DNA of 55,234 bases, from positions 1-55,234 of the forward strand of contig JAPXLV010000012.1 in NCBI GenBank assembly GCA_033809355.1, in the 5' to 3' direction. Positions 23,413 to 33,600 of the stretch are shown piece by piece (within the stretch, counting starts at the first letter, position 1; each line of letters starts with the position of its first letter). Origin of the DNA: T3Sed10-213 sp012519365. Lineage in GTDB: Bacteria; Planctomycetota; Phycisphaerae; Sedimentisphaerales; Anaerohalosphaeraceae. The translations under genes were made by a program, and so were the position numbers. The notes under the pieces were generated by a model. It searched no databases, was not told the origin of the DNA, and saw only the letters and a program-made list of their open reading frames with translations.

Positions 23413-25644
23413 TTAGCGACAGGGAGCATCCATTGCAGGATTGCACTCCAGCCACTGTGCCGCAAAGAAGGCGAAGTCCGACAAATCCACGAAGCAATCA
23501 TTGTTGAAATCGGCCGGGTTCTGCACATAATCCGGCTTGGCCTGCGCCGCTTCGCACGGCGTTTGGCCCACAAACACTTGTGCTCCCGTGGTCGCGGTCA
23601 ATTCGCCGTCACTGACCGTTACACTGAAATCATAGGTTCCCGTTTCAGGCAAAACCAGCGTGATCATATCGACATCGTTGGGGTCAATGACCACCTCGGC
23701 CGGTTCGGCGCCAATCTGTTCCCACAGATACGTCAGCGGACCGGGGATGCCGTCATCTTCACCCACAGCCTCAAACACGACCGTCGCCGATTCCGGATCG
23801 CCGGCGTTGTTCAGCCAGATATACTGCACCGGCTCCGTCACAGTCACCGTCGGGGCCAGGTTGTCGAGCACGGTAAAGCTCCACACGTAACCTCGGGTCA
23901 GTGTTTCGGTTCCGCTGTCATAGGCATCCACGATCCAGTAATAGGTCGTGTTGACTTCCAGCGGATAGCCGTTCAGAGACACTGAATTGCCCGTTACACC
24001 GGTTGCCAGCACGTCATACCCATAATCCGGCTCGGCGTAGTTGGGTTCGCCGGTGCCGATATACACATCATAGGTCAGCTCGCCAACAGCCGGCGGATTG
24101 GTCCAACTCAGGGTACTGAGCATTTGTGTGGTATTGGAATTAATTGCCGGCGACGGATTACTCGCCCAGGTCTGAGCCATCATATTGCCGCGAATTTGGA
24201 TTCCGCCCAAACCGGTATCGGGGTGGGCCGTATCGTGATCTCTGGCAAAAATTTCGAAGTCTGCATCTTCCGACGAGAATGTAACAAACATCAGCAGCAC
24301 CGTGCCGTTTGTATCTGCATTCAGGAACTCGTCCAGCGCTGCCGAAGTCGGACTGTCAGACCAGGCATTTCCGGCAGGAACATTGGGGCCATACTCCAGC
24401 AAAAGATTGGAAAGCTTTGAAAAATCAAGATGCGTCTCCGGCGCAATAGGCCACGCCATAGGCGGCGCAGGGGTATTTTGCAGACCCGGCAAAGTGTTCC
24501 AACTTTGGCCGTTCAGACTCAGCATTTCATAGTCTTCTTTCACACCATATACAGACATCACCGCATGGCTGTGCCCTGTACGCCGCCGCATCGTCAGATA
24601 GGTATTTGCAAAGACCTTACCTGCCTGCTTCAGTTCAGAAATATCGAAGCTGATAAATTGAATACGGCGTCTGGGGGCGCTGTGATTGCGGATATACATA
24701 TACGATGTTGGCTTGTAATATGAACTCGGCCCTCTATTCGAGTCATTACAAGCCTCAGCCCAGTCTGTACACGCAAGCGCATATTCCGGTATCTGAACCG
24801 CGACCTGAATGATCTTTTCAGTCGTCTTGTCGCCGTCATCCGCGGTCAATTTAAGGGTGTATTCGCCTAACTCAGAAAAACCGATTTCCACCTGCGGCGA
24901 ATACGCATCGGGATCAAACGTAACAACCGCCTCGCTTGGCGCAGCCTCAACCGTCCACTGAACGGCTACCGCCGCCGGGGGATCCGGGAATCCATCATCG
25001 CTGACGACGGCATTGATTTCAAGCGTCTCTCCCGGAGCAACCTGCGCCGAAGAGGGCACGCCTTCTACGACGGGGGGGAAATTCCAGCCGGCCGGCGCCG
25101 CGGCGATGGTGTACATCGCACGGCTGCTGCCGTCGTTCTGGGGACCCAACACAATGGTATTGGGATCATCACTGACCGGCAGTGCATATGCCGTGGCCGG
25201 CTCGCTGAAGTTGATGGCAAAAGGACTGACTTCAAAGCCCATCTCAATCGCCCAATTCATCACCCCCTCACCCAGAACGGGGGGGTTGGATGCATTGCCG
25301 TCTCCGACGCGATTATCCACAAACAAAAACAATGTCCCCGGTTTGTTGATGATGACGTGATACTCCACGTCCGGATCGGTTTTGTCGTCCATCACGGTCT
25401 GGATATAGTCCAGACCCTCGAACGCGCCCACATCCCCATAGAAGAAGGTATCGCGATCTACAAAAATTTTCGCCCCCTCTGCAAGTCCCCCATTAACCAC
25501 AATAGGATGGCTCGTTTGTTCGCTGTTTACGTGAATCACACCGGTAATAATGTTCGGGTCTGTGACCCCCGCCGACACAATCGGCGCCATGACCGCCAGA
25601 CACACCATCATACACCCTGCTGCTAACCACTTTCGACTCTTCAT
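23413..25644 (-). CDS. large secreted protein with DNRLRE-like, PKD-like and dockerin-like modules
   Basis: 743 residues; strong GGAGGTGA site ahead of the ATG at 25644; signal peptide MKSRKWLAAGCMMVCLAVMAPIVSAG. After an N-terminal unknown domain, a PKD/Ig-like domain lies at about 200-290 (GEYTLKLTADDGDKTTEKIIQV). A DNRLRE-like domain follows at about 295-475 (RRRIQFISFDISELKQAGKVF, VYGVKEDYEML, NTNGTVLLMFVTFSS), then an FN3-like segment, a second PKD, and a single dockerin-like loop (DFNNDCFVDLSDFAFFAAQWLEC) near the end. No catalytic motif; probably a surface scaffold or carbohydrate-binding protein. Its DNRLRE segment resembles that in the FecR-like protein encoded upstream at 26582-28831. 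Confidence 0.8.
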   Translation of the reverse strand: MKSRKWLAAGCMMVCLAVMAPIVSAGVTDPNIITGVIHVNSEQTSHPIVVNGGLAEGAKIFVDRDTFFYGDVGAFEGLDYIQTVMDDKTDPDVEYHVIINKPGTLFLFVDNRVGDGNASNPPVLGEGVMNWAIEMGFEVSPFAINFSEPATAYALPVSDDPNTIVLGPQNDGSSRAMYTIAAAPAGWNFPPVVEGVPSSAQVAPGETLEINAVVSDDGFPDPPAAVAVQWTVEAAPSEAVVTFDPDAYSPQVEIGFSELGEYTLKLTADDGDKTTEKIIQVAVQIPEYALACTDWAEACNDSNRGPSSYYKPTSYMYIRNHSAPRRRIQFISFDISELKQAGKVFANTYLTMRRRTGHSHAVMSVYGVKEDYEMLSLNGQSWNTLPGLQNTPAPPMAWPIAPETHLDFSKLSNLLLEYGPNVPAGNAWSDSPTSAALDEFLNADTNGTVLLMFVTFSSEDADFEIFARDHDTAHPDTGLGGIQIRGNMMAQTWASNPSPAINSNTTQMLSTLSWTNPPAVGELTYDVYIGTGEPNYAEPDYGYDVLATGVTGNSVSLNGYPLEVNTTYYWIVDAYDSGTETLTRGYVWSFTVLDNLAPTVTVTEPVQYIWLNNAGDPESATVVFEAVGEDDGIPGPLTYLWEQIGAEPAEVVIDPNDVDMITLVLPETGTYDFSVTVSDGELTATTGAQVFVGQTPCEAAQAKPDYVQNPADFNNDCFVDLSDFAFFAAQWLECNPAMDAPCR

Positions 25645-25674
25645 AGTTCACCTCCGAAAAAAAATAAACATTTC

Positions 25675-25714
25675 CCGTTTTTCGCAAAACGGACAATCGA
25701 CTGCTCCAGTCGAT
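25675..25714 (-). terminator. two adjacent hairpins between pseudopilin and DNRLRE gene
   Basis: ATCGACTG/CAGTCGAT (25696-25714, 3-base loop) and CCGTTTT/AAAACGG (25675-25692, 4-base loop) stand side by side. Neither is followed by a clean T run on the minus strand, so they may attenuate transcription or protect mRNA ends rather than terminate fully. Confidence 0.45.
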
Positions 25715-25729
25715 AACGTAGGCTGCTTT

Positions 25730-26524
25730 TTAATATCCCGAACCCGCCCAGCGATCGGAATCCCACAACCATTCGACCAGTTCATCATCCTTATCGGTGG
25801 GGTTCTTGACACTCATATCGCTCATCAGGACATTGGCATGCTGGAACATCCGCGAAATACCCACCGAATTAAAGAATCTTTCAAAGTTGGCATTTGTGCT
25901 GGCGGCAAAATTCCATGCCCCCTCCGTCATATCGCACATCATCGCACCGCTGGATATATTGTTGACAGAAACCACATTGTCTCGAATCTCCTTTTTCCAC
26001 AGCCAGACATGCGTACCCCAGAAAAACGGCCGGTCATTGGACGGCAATTCACCGCTGTCAATCTTCGCATAAATCGTTTCGGTATTGTAGGGCGTATAAT
26101 CACCCGAAGAGACTTTGCTTAAAGGATAGTTTTGGTCGTGCGAAAGATTCCTCACGCCGGGGCAGAACAAAAATTCATACGACGGGAAAAGACCGGCATT
26201 TCTCATATGCTGAATCGCAAAAGGAGTCTCTTCGTGCGCATAATCGCCGGTGCCATTCCACCAGAACCAATGCCGCCGCAACTCGGCGCTGGACATCCCG
26301 ACGGCGGATTTGTAGAGACGAAAATTGTAGCCCGTCTCCGCTTCATATGCACCAATTGCAAGCCCCAACTGCTTTTCATTGGACTGACACATAATTTTGC
26401 GCGCATACTCTTTGGCTTTTCGCAGAGCCGGTGTCACAATCGACATCAGCAGGGCGATAATGGCAACCACAACCAGCAGTTCAATCAGCGTGAAACCCTG
26501 TTGTGTGTTGTTTTTCCGTTTCAT
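25730..26524 (-). CDS. prepilin-like (pseudopilin) protein
   Basis: The ATG at 26524 follows AGGAGA at 6-7 bases and gives 264 residues; the frame is open further upstream without a ribosome site. The type IV prepilin signal KRKNNTQQGFTLIELLVVV shows the G-F cleavage site with E at +5, followed by one membrane helix (IIALLMSIVTPALRKAKEYA). The globular C-terminal part resembles planctomycete DUF1559/H-X9-DG-type proteins (CQSNEKQLGLAIGAYEAE; HANVLMSDMSVKNPTD near the end). It needs a prepilin peptidase and type II/IV assembly machinery encoded elsewhere. It sits between a FecR-like gene and a secreted DNRLRE protein gene. Confidence 0.85.
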   Translation of the reverse strand: MKRKNNTQQGFTLIELLVVVAIIALLMSIVTPALRKAKEYARKIMCQSNEKQLGLAIGAYEAETGYNFRLYKSAVGMSSAELRRHWFWWNGTGDYAHEETPFAIQHMRNAGLFPSYEFLFCPGVRNLSHDQNYPLSKVSSGDYTPYNTETIYAKIDSGELPSNDRPFFWGTHVWLWKKEIRDNVVSVNNISSGAMMCDMTEGAWNFAASTNANFERFFNSVGISRMFQHANVLMSDMSVKNPTDKDDELVEWLWDSDRWAGSGY

Positions 26525-26581
26525 TTTTGTTCTCCTGAAAAATGTTCCTGAATAATTGGTAGCGTTTATAACGTTCAGCAT

Positions 26582-28831
26582 TTATTCAAATAAGATACGC
26601 GGCCTGACAAACAGACACCAGTCAAACACGGTTTTTTGTTCCGTGGCGCTGGTCACCACCAGCGTCAAATATCGATCCGTCGGTCCCAGCTCCAGCCGAA
26701 TCCGCTCCGGCTCAAGCGTAGGATTCAGATGGCTGCGGCGAAAGCGCAACTGCCCGTCCACAAGCACATAAACATCGACACTGGGCACATAGCCGTCGCG
26801 ATAAACGGTCGAATATTCTGCTATATTTTCCGGCACGCCGCATAAAACCGTAAAACATCGAGGCGGCCTGTTCTCCGACACATACCGTCGCATCTGCTGG
26901 ACGTCAAAGGTCACGCCGGCATTGGCCCGCATCGCCACGACGGGAGAATCCGCCGTTCCGACCGGCTGCTGATTCAGCATAAAGGGACAAATTTCCCCGC
27001 CGTCAGAAGGGGCAAACTGAACCGCACCGGCATTGGTAACCAAAATAGTATCCTTCCAGAAGTTTCGAACACAAACACCGGTCTCTGCGCCGTGCGTTTT
27101 ATCCGTCGTGATGATGTTGTGATGGTTGTCATGAGAAGCATAGGTATCAGCGCCATTGCCCTGAGCCGTGCTGATCTCCACCGGCCCGTTGTCAACACGA
27201 GGAAAGACCAGTGCCGGCGCCTGCGTTGGGTCGCCTTCTTTGGAGATAAACCGCCACTCGGCCGAAAGATCGCTTTGCTCACACAACAGCGCCAGCGTCA
27301 CCAGCCCGTTGCTATCCCGCTGAATAAAGTCATCCAGATTCAGCATTTCCGTCGTTGAATAGTGAGCGCCGGCCCCTCTGAACGCCATCGTCCCCAGCCG
27401 TTGCAAAACCGCCGTGTCCAGGGCGTAACGTCCCAGCGGGGCCTGGCGCAAACCGGGAGCGTTAAGATAATTCAATTCCGCCTCCGACCAGGCGTCATAC
27501 TCCTCTTGAACCAGCCCGTAAACGGCAATTGGTTTGCCGATGCCAACCATATCCCGCACATTCAGCCGCAGCATCGCGCCGGATATATCGCCGACCAGCG
27601 AACGCAGGTCGAACCGCAAAAATGCAATCTTTTGTCGAACCGCCGAAGGGGGCGCCTCCCATCGCAGATGCGGATCCGTGGACACCGCTATCGGGCCGTC
27701 CACTCCGTTGGGAACAAAGATGCCGTTGATAAAGGGATTATCAGCAATGGGCTGGAACATCCCGGGTTCCGATTCATTGGGTTCGTCATTGAGCCACACC
27801 GTCTCAGGCACACGGGCCAAAGCGACCTCACCCGCTCTTATCGGGTTTAACTCGCCAGCCAGCACACAGGCCAAATCTACCACCGACTCGCCGCGCCACA
27901 CCGTCCCCTGCCGTGAATCAAACGACCTGGCAAAACCGCTCGCCGCTAGGTCTATCGCCTTAATGTCAGCATTTAAGGCATCCACCCGGCGGGCCTGACG
28001 AGCGCTGACCTCAACGATCTCTTTCTGTTTTCGCTCAAAGCCGGCAATCAGGGCGGTTTTACCCTTAAAAACGTGCAGTTCCGTATCGCCGTTCTCATCG
28101 GCCGCAACTCCGAACTCCGTACCCAGATCGATAATTCGGGTATTCGGCGTGCGAACGGTAAACCCTCTGCCGGTATCCGAAACCCTGGCAAACAAACGCC
28201 CCGTATGCAGGGCCATTTCCATGGAACTTAACAATTCGTACTCGGCCGGCCCTTCGATCACCACTTCAACGCCGTCATCATACAGGAACTTAATCATCCC
28301 TTTCGTTAACACCACCGGCCCCTGAGCGGTCATCACGCGAGAGCCGACACGCTGAACGTGTTCCGGATTGGCCCACTCGGCATTAAGCAAATCCACCAGC
28401 GTTGCCACTTCCTGACGAACCGGCCGGGGGTTGTGATAGACATACAACATCATCAACAGCAGTGCTGCCGTTGAAAGAATGGCGGTATAGAGCAGCGTTC
28501 GGCTGTTTTCATGCGCCGCAGCCGGAACCGGCTCAACCTTAACAGGTTCAGGTCGAGGCTTTTGTTTGGGTTCCGGCACGTGTATCGCTTCGGCGTTTTT
28601 CTCATACTCGGCCATTTCCTCCAAATACATACTCAACGCATAGGAATCGGCCAAAATAGGCTGAATTTTTTGAAGCCCTATATGGACATTGATACAGGCC
28701 TGATAATAGGCGATCGCCTCCGGCTCTGCAACAAGAAGATGCTGAAGATAACGACCTTCCGCGTCGGATATAGCACCCCCAAGGGCTTTACAGACCAGTT
28801 CATTGATCACTATTTTGTCATTGACCCGCAT
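26582..28831 (-). CDS. FecR-domain membrane protein with DNRLRE-like C-terminal sensor domain
   Basis: 749 residues. The N-terminal 100 are soluble and helical (LVCKALGGAISDAEGRYLQHLL), as in planctomycete anti-sigma-like proteins. A single membrane helix lies at about 110-130 (LLYTAILSTAALLLMMLYVY). A FecR domain follows at about 150-275 (GPVVLTKGMIKFLYDDGVEVVIEG...LFARVSDTGRGFTVRTPNTRIIDLGTEFGV; long motif at about 160-240). A DNRLRE-like domain is at about 345-560 (KIAFLRFDLRSLVGDISGAML, VYGLVQEEYDAWS) and a further beta-domain at 560-749. The ECF sigma gene ends 12 bp upstream. Probably it senses an outside signal and controls that sigma factor; this is inferred from FecR biology. Confidence 0.82.
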   Translation of the reverse strand: MRVNDKIVINELVCKALGGAISDAEGRYLQHLLVAEPEAIAYYQACINVHIGLQKIQPILADSYALSMYLEEMAEYEKNAEAIHVPEPKQKPRPEPVKVEPVPAAAHENSRTLLYTAILSTAALLLMMLYVYHNPRPVRQEVATLVDLLNAEWANPEHVQRVGSRVMTAQGPVVLTKGMIKFLYDDGVEVVIEGPAEYELLSSMEMALHTGRLFARVSDTGRGFTVRTPNTRIIDLGTEFGVAADENGDTELHVFKGKTALIAGFERKQKEIVEVSARQARRVDALNADIKAIDLAASGFARSFDSRQGTVWRGESVVDLACVLAGELNPIRAGEVALARVPETVWLNDEPNESEPGMFQPIADNPFINGIFVPNGVDGPIAVSTDPHLRWEAPPSAVRQKIAFLRFDLRSLVGDISGAMLRLNVRDMVGIGKPIAVYGLVQEEYDAWSEAELNYLNAPGLRQAPLGRYALDTAVLQRLGTMAFRGAGAHYSTTEMLNLDDFIQRDSNGLVTLALLCEQSDLSAEWRFISKEGDPTQAPALVFPRVDNGPVEISTAQGNGADTYASHDNHHNIITTDKTHGAETGVCVRNFWKDTILVTNAGAVQFAPSDGGEICPFMLNQQPVGTADSPVVAMRANAGVTFDVQQMRRYVSENRPPRCFTVLCGVPENIAEYSTVYRDGYVPSVDVYVLVDGQLRFRRSHLNPTLEPERIRLELGPTDRYLTLVVTSATEQKTVFDWCLFVRPRILFE

Positions 28832-28843
28832 AGCGACCCACTC

Positions 28844-29398
28844 TCAAAAGCCGACAGCCTTTTCAACGCATTGCTGAAGCATATAGTGGATTTTTGCCAT
28901 CGTCTTATAAACCACATTAACCGAGATGGACAATTGTTGTGCAATTTGTTTGACAGATAGTTGTCGTGAATAGCGAAGGGTGATGAGTTGATGATTCTGA
29001 TCCTTGAGTTTGTCCACACAGCCGTGCAGCGCATCAAGATAACAATTGTCGTGTTTGCAGGAGGTTTCGTTATCTGCCAGTTTGCCCAAGATCTCGTCAT
29101 TCAGATAAACCACCCCGGGACGTCGATTTTGATGATGAAATTCGAGCACCTTAAAACGCGCGATTTTCATCCCCCACGCCGCAAAAGAAGTGCCTTCTTC
29201 AAAGTCATCAAACTTGTGCCACATCGTCATCATCGTTTCCTGCATGATGTCTTCAGCCACGGTAAAATTGGGCAATAACTTCAATATAAACCCAAATAAA
29301 CGGTCTTCATTGGCCCGAAACAACCGCAAAAACGATTCATATTGTCCCTTCGGAACAGCCGAGCACTTTGTTTTGTCTTTATCCCTCATAAAGTCCAC
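28844..29398 (-). CDS. ECF-type RNA polymerase sigma factor
   Basis: 184 residues. Region 2 has the sigma70 core (ESFLRLFRANEDRLFGFILKLL, then AEDIMQETMMTMWHKFDDFEEGTSFAAWGMKIARFKVLEFH in two conserved blocks). Region 4 carries the HTH (LKDQNHQLITLRYSRQLSVKQIAQQL, VNVVYKTMAKIHYMLQQC). This type is abundant in Planctomycetes and Verrucomicrobia, usually next to a FecR-like membrane protein, as here (12 bp gap). It probably directs transcription of local pectin genes, but no target promoter motif could be identified by eye. Confidence 0.92.
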   Translation of the reverse strand: MDFMRDKDKTKCSAVPKGQYESFLRLFRANEDRLFGFILKLLPNFTVAEDIMQETMMTMWHKFDDFEEGTSFAAWGMKIARFKVLEFHHQNRRPGVVYLNDEILGKLADNETSCKHDNCYLDALHGCVDKLKDQNHQLITLRYSRQLSVKQIAQQLSISVNVVYKTMAKIHYMLQQCVEKAVGF

Positions 29399-29520
29399 CT
29401 TGTATACTCAATGAGGAAATGGGGGGAAAACAGGATAATTTGCCAAAAAAATAAAAAGTATTAAAAAAAAGACGAATTTTAATAGTCCCAAAACGGCATA
29501 TATGGAGTTTGTAAACATTG

Positions 29521-30645
29521 TTACAGGCCTTTTGAGTAAGATGCCCTCTCCAGGCACGGAATGCTGCACGCCGTGGTCGTTTTGAGCATCTGGGCAACCG
29601 AGGGCAGCTGAATATCAAGACGATCCTGCCATTTCTCTCGCCAGCGCTGATACCCGTCAAAGACGTCCTCGCCCCACTCGCCGAGCCACTTGTAGCCGCT
29701 GCTGCGTTCCGGCACCACCAGATTGAAATCATACAGCGGTTTGCCATCTCGATTGCTGAACAACGGGCGATTGGTTTCAATTTTATAAAAACGCGCCCAG
29801 AGCGGCGGCGCATCGGGGTCGCAGACGACGCGGGGAATGTCATCTTCCATCACCACACGCACCCCTTCGATACGCGACTGGCAATACCACCGCACCGCGG
29901 AGGTGATCGCTTCCACCACGGCCGGCGATGGGAGTTCCAGTGACATCAGCAGTTGCAAAATCCCCACACTTTCCCCACCGCTAAGCGAGATCAATTCATA
30001 AGAACGCCCCTGACAGGGGGAAAAATCCGTCTCGTCATGCTGAGCACACCACACAGTGCGTCGGCCGTTAACAACGACCTGGCAGTTGAGAATACACTCC
30101 ACGCCGTTGTCAAAGGCCTCTTGGGCACGTTTGCGACGTTCTTTGTCAACAAAATCGTATTGAGGCTCATTGGCAATCTCCCGGAGCAACTCCATCACCA
30201 TCACCATCGCCCCATCATTAAAGGTGATGTGCCGGTGATATGATTTTTGCGGCGGCGGATAATACTGCGGCCAGCCGCCGGTTGGATACTGAGCCTTGAG
30301 AATCAAATCCAGCCCCTTAAGAAACGCATCCCGATAGGCCGGCCGGCCGGTTGCCCGATAGGCGCGTGCCAACATTCGCATTTCTCTGGTCGTGGCGCCG
30401 TTGTCAAACGTGCCTTGAAGCGAATCACGATCGCCCGAAAACCGCCTGGAGGCGGTATCGGTATTTTTGGGCCAGGAGCCATACTTATCCTGCCAACTCA
30501 GGATGTTTTCAAGAACGACCTGCCCCTGCTCGCTGCGAAACCAGTCATCGGGTTTGGCCAGATAGCGTCCCCACGAAGGGCCAGCATGAACCCCGGCAAG
30601 ACAAACCCAAAATGCAAAAAAAACGCAATTTTTTGTATTTTTCAT
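29521..30645 (-). CDS. pectate lyase, family PL10
   Basis: The ATG at 30645 has AGGAAG six bases upstream; an in-frame ATG at 30660 has no site. 374 residues with a signal peptide (NCVFFAFWVCLAGVHA). The (alpha/alpha)3-barrel PL10 domain spans about 30-345: LENILSWQDKYGSWPKNTD, TFDNGATTREMRMLARAYRATG, QYPTGGWPQYYPPP, HRHITFNDGAMVMVMELL, VVNGRRTVWCAQHDE, and RPLFSNRDGKPLYDFN near the end. These are the conserved blocks of PL10 enzymes, which cleave polygalacturonate by beta-elimination with calcium. No dockerin or CBM is attached, unlike most secreted enzymes here, so it may be periplasmic. Confidence 0.93.
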   Translation of the reverse strand: MKNTKNCVFFAFWVCLAGVHAGPSWGRYLAKPDDWFRSEQGQVVLENILSWQDKYGSWPKNTDTASRRFSGDRDSLQGTFDNGATTREMRMLARAYRATGRPAYRDAFLKGLDLILKAQYPTGGWPQYYPPPQKSYHRHITFNDGAMVMVMELLREIANEPQYDFVDKERRKRAQEAFDNGVECILNCQVVVNGRRTVWCAQHDETDFSPCQGRSYELISLSGGESVGILQLLMSLELPSPAVVEAITSAVRWYCQSRIEGVRVVMEDDIPRVVCDPDAPPLWARFYKIETNRPLFSNRDGKPLYDFNLVVPERSSGYKWLGEWGEDVFDGYQRWREKWQDRLDIQLPSVAQMLKTTTACSIPCLERASYSKGL

Positions 30646-30670
30646 TCGTTTCTTCCTCATTTTTACAATG

Positions 30671-33600
30671 TCAGCGAACCAGCGTCGCGCTTATCAGCCC
30701 AATCACGACCTCATTGGCCAGCGTTCGGACCGTCAATGATGACAATTCCTTGTCCGCTCGAAGGGGCATATCCACCACTGTGGCCGCTCCACCGGCAACG
30801 GTGCCGCCTTTGCCCTTGAAGTCTGCCCACTTAGTAATACGAATGTGACCGGTTTTTAGATCGATACGCGGCGGAATGGGCTCAGGGCGGCGAAACGCAA
30901 AATCGTCGATAAAATAGTCTTGCTCGATCGGCCACCACGTAGTGGGGTTGTGCAAAGGCAGCTGCTCAGTTTGGCCGTCGGTATAGGTGACAACCACAAC
31001 ACCGTTATCAAAACGGCTTTGCATAGAGTTGGTTGAACCAGCCATCAGCAGATACAAATGCCGAGCCTTTCCGGAAAGCGGGATGTCGCATTTTTCAGGG
31101 AAATTGTCCCATTGAGAGGTAAAAATGATATTGTTCGCATCCGGCTCGGCGGGCATCTTGAAGAAGATGCTCTGCGGCAGCATTACCCGCCCGTCATTTT
31201 CGGCAGCCAGACGTCGCAAACCGCTGTCATCCACATCAAAGGTCTTGGTAAAATTACACCAGCTGCCGATGCCCTGCTTGGGGATCGCCAGTGAACAGTA
31301 CGGCGAACGCGGCGAAAGATATTCATTTTTGAAAATTCGTGATATTTTATCGTTAAACAGTGGTTTCAGGTTCACCGTCTCCCACGTCAGCGAATCTCGG
31401 TCGGGACGAATATGCCAGTTAATCACATCGCCCTCGATATCTCTCTCTTCGTCCAGTACAACAGCAACGCGATTCGTCCCCGGCAGCAAAGCAAACTCCT
31501 CAGCGGAAAGCGTAATGGGTTCGGAATCACCGAACGCCGCTATCGTGAGCGGTTGTGTGATGGAATTGCCTGCGGATGCAATCACAGCCTGTCCCTGCAG
31601 CGCATCAGCCGTGTTGTTGCGAACGTAAAACGTGATGCTGTTTGCCGTTTGGGCAGCTGCGGCGATAATCTCATACGGCGGCCGTATCTCAAACTCAAGC
31701 GGCGCCCACCAGGTCATTTGCCCCTGCCTGACCTGCAAGAAGGCCGTGCGATGGCCCATCGCCCCCGCCGCCGTCGCTTCCACAACGCACGGCAATAACC
31801 GGACATCCTTGAGCAGCCGTATATCTTTCAATGCGTTCTGAGGATCTTTTACGCCAGCCAGCTCGGCTTTCCCGGCGGCACGCAGCCGCCCTCCCGCCGC
31901 GACAACCTGAGGGCCGGAAATGTGTGCCTGTTGCTCGCCTGCCCAGACAATCTCCACCTCGTACACATCAGCCGGTTCGCACCGCACCTCAATCCGCGGT
32001 CCGCCGACGGCCCGTCCAACCGGATTCCATTCGGCGATCTTGCCGTTGACCGTGAGACGCTCAATCTCCACCGTCCGCGCCGGTACAATCAGCCGCAGCG
32101 CTACCGACCTGCTAAAGTTCGGTTTTACCGTGTAGGTACTCACATGTGCTTTTTGGAAATAGGCAAACTCGATATTGGGATGCACAATTCGTGCCGATTC
32201 CCATGGTGGAAAACCCGGCTCGACGGTCAGTTGACCGTTCAGCAGATCCGGGCGAATGCCGAACAATCCCTCAATGACGGCGCGGGACAGCGCCCCGACC
32301 GCATCGCCGAAATCCCGCTGCGCCTCGCCGCGGGCCGCATCAAAATACGTCGTCATTCCCGCATTGCCGGGACACAGCCCCATATACATCCCGTCCAGCA
32401 CCGCCCCTTTGAACAGACTGAAGGCCTTCTCGACGCGTCCGGCCTGCCAATAGGCCAGTGCAGTATGGGCAACTTCCGCCATAACGACATTGTTGGTCGA
32501 ATAGGTATAGGGCATCCAGTTGGATGTCGGCAGCGTAAAAAAACGGCCTTTGGGAATATCCTCGCCGTGAATGGGAATATGCGCGATCTGCGTATCAATG
32601 CAGCGGGTCATCTGCCAGGCCTGAAAGGAATCGGCCATCTCCGAATCGATCGTATGGTAGAACGACCACAGCCCCGCGGCCGGATGAGCCTGCTGCAGAC
32701 CGAGCAGGTCTTTGTATTCGGCGTACCAGCCGAGATCGGCCAGCCATAAATACCGCTGCATCGCCTTGTTGATCAATTCGGCTTCGTGCCTAAACGGTTC
32801 GGGATTTTTGCCCAGCCGTTCGGCCAGTTCTGCAAACCAGCGAAAATGATACGCATTATACGCCGAGGTATAAGCAACCCCCCCGCCGTTGAACTGCATA
32901 TCGTCGCTGGCCCAGATCGCGGCGTAGGCCTCATACAACGGCAGCTTGTCCGGGCCGAATGGACGGCGAAACAGCCGCTGCTCCCATGCGATGTGCCGTT
33001 CGATGACCGGCCAGAGCCGCTCGGCCAGCTCCAGATCGCCCGTCCAGAACAAATGCCGCAGCAGTGTATCCATATAAATCAGATTCATATCATAATGCTT
33101 GCCGCAGATGTCGCCGTTGGTCTGTTTGGACGGATGGCTTCGGGCGTAGTTGGCCGCTGGGTCAGGGCCGAGGACTTTGTCAGGAACGGGATTGGTGTTC
33201 TGCCGCCGAGCCCATACAGTCAGATGGCTGCGGGAGCGGTCGTGCCAGCCAAGGGCATCGTTGGCATAGGGCCCGCGCCAACCGGGATAGGCCGACCGCC
33301 ATGCCACCGCGCCGTGCATGACCGAGCCTTGCTGCTGATCCCAGAGCGCGTCGGCAGCCACGCACAATGCCCCCACCGCGGCGTTGATGTACGGATCGGG
33401 CGTTTGCACAACGACTCGTTCGGCGATGGCTTTGCGGTGTTCTTGGCAAGCGGCAAACATCTCAGGCAGGGCATCGGCCGCGAAGGGCGCCTCTGATTGG
33501 CCAATGCGTTTAATCGCAAGATAGGCCGGCTGACCGGCGGCCAGGGACATACACGCAGCCAGCACAGGACAATCGGTCGGCTGTCCGATGGTTTTCATCA

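Noticed and set aside
29510..29525. Near-palindrome TGTAAACATTGTTACA as a catabolite operator
   Set aside because: It overlaps the PL10 stop codon, has an asymmetrical arm, and is single-copy as far as I can see.
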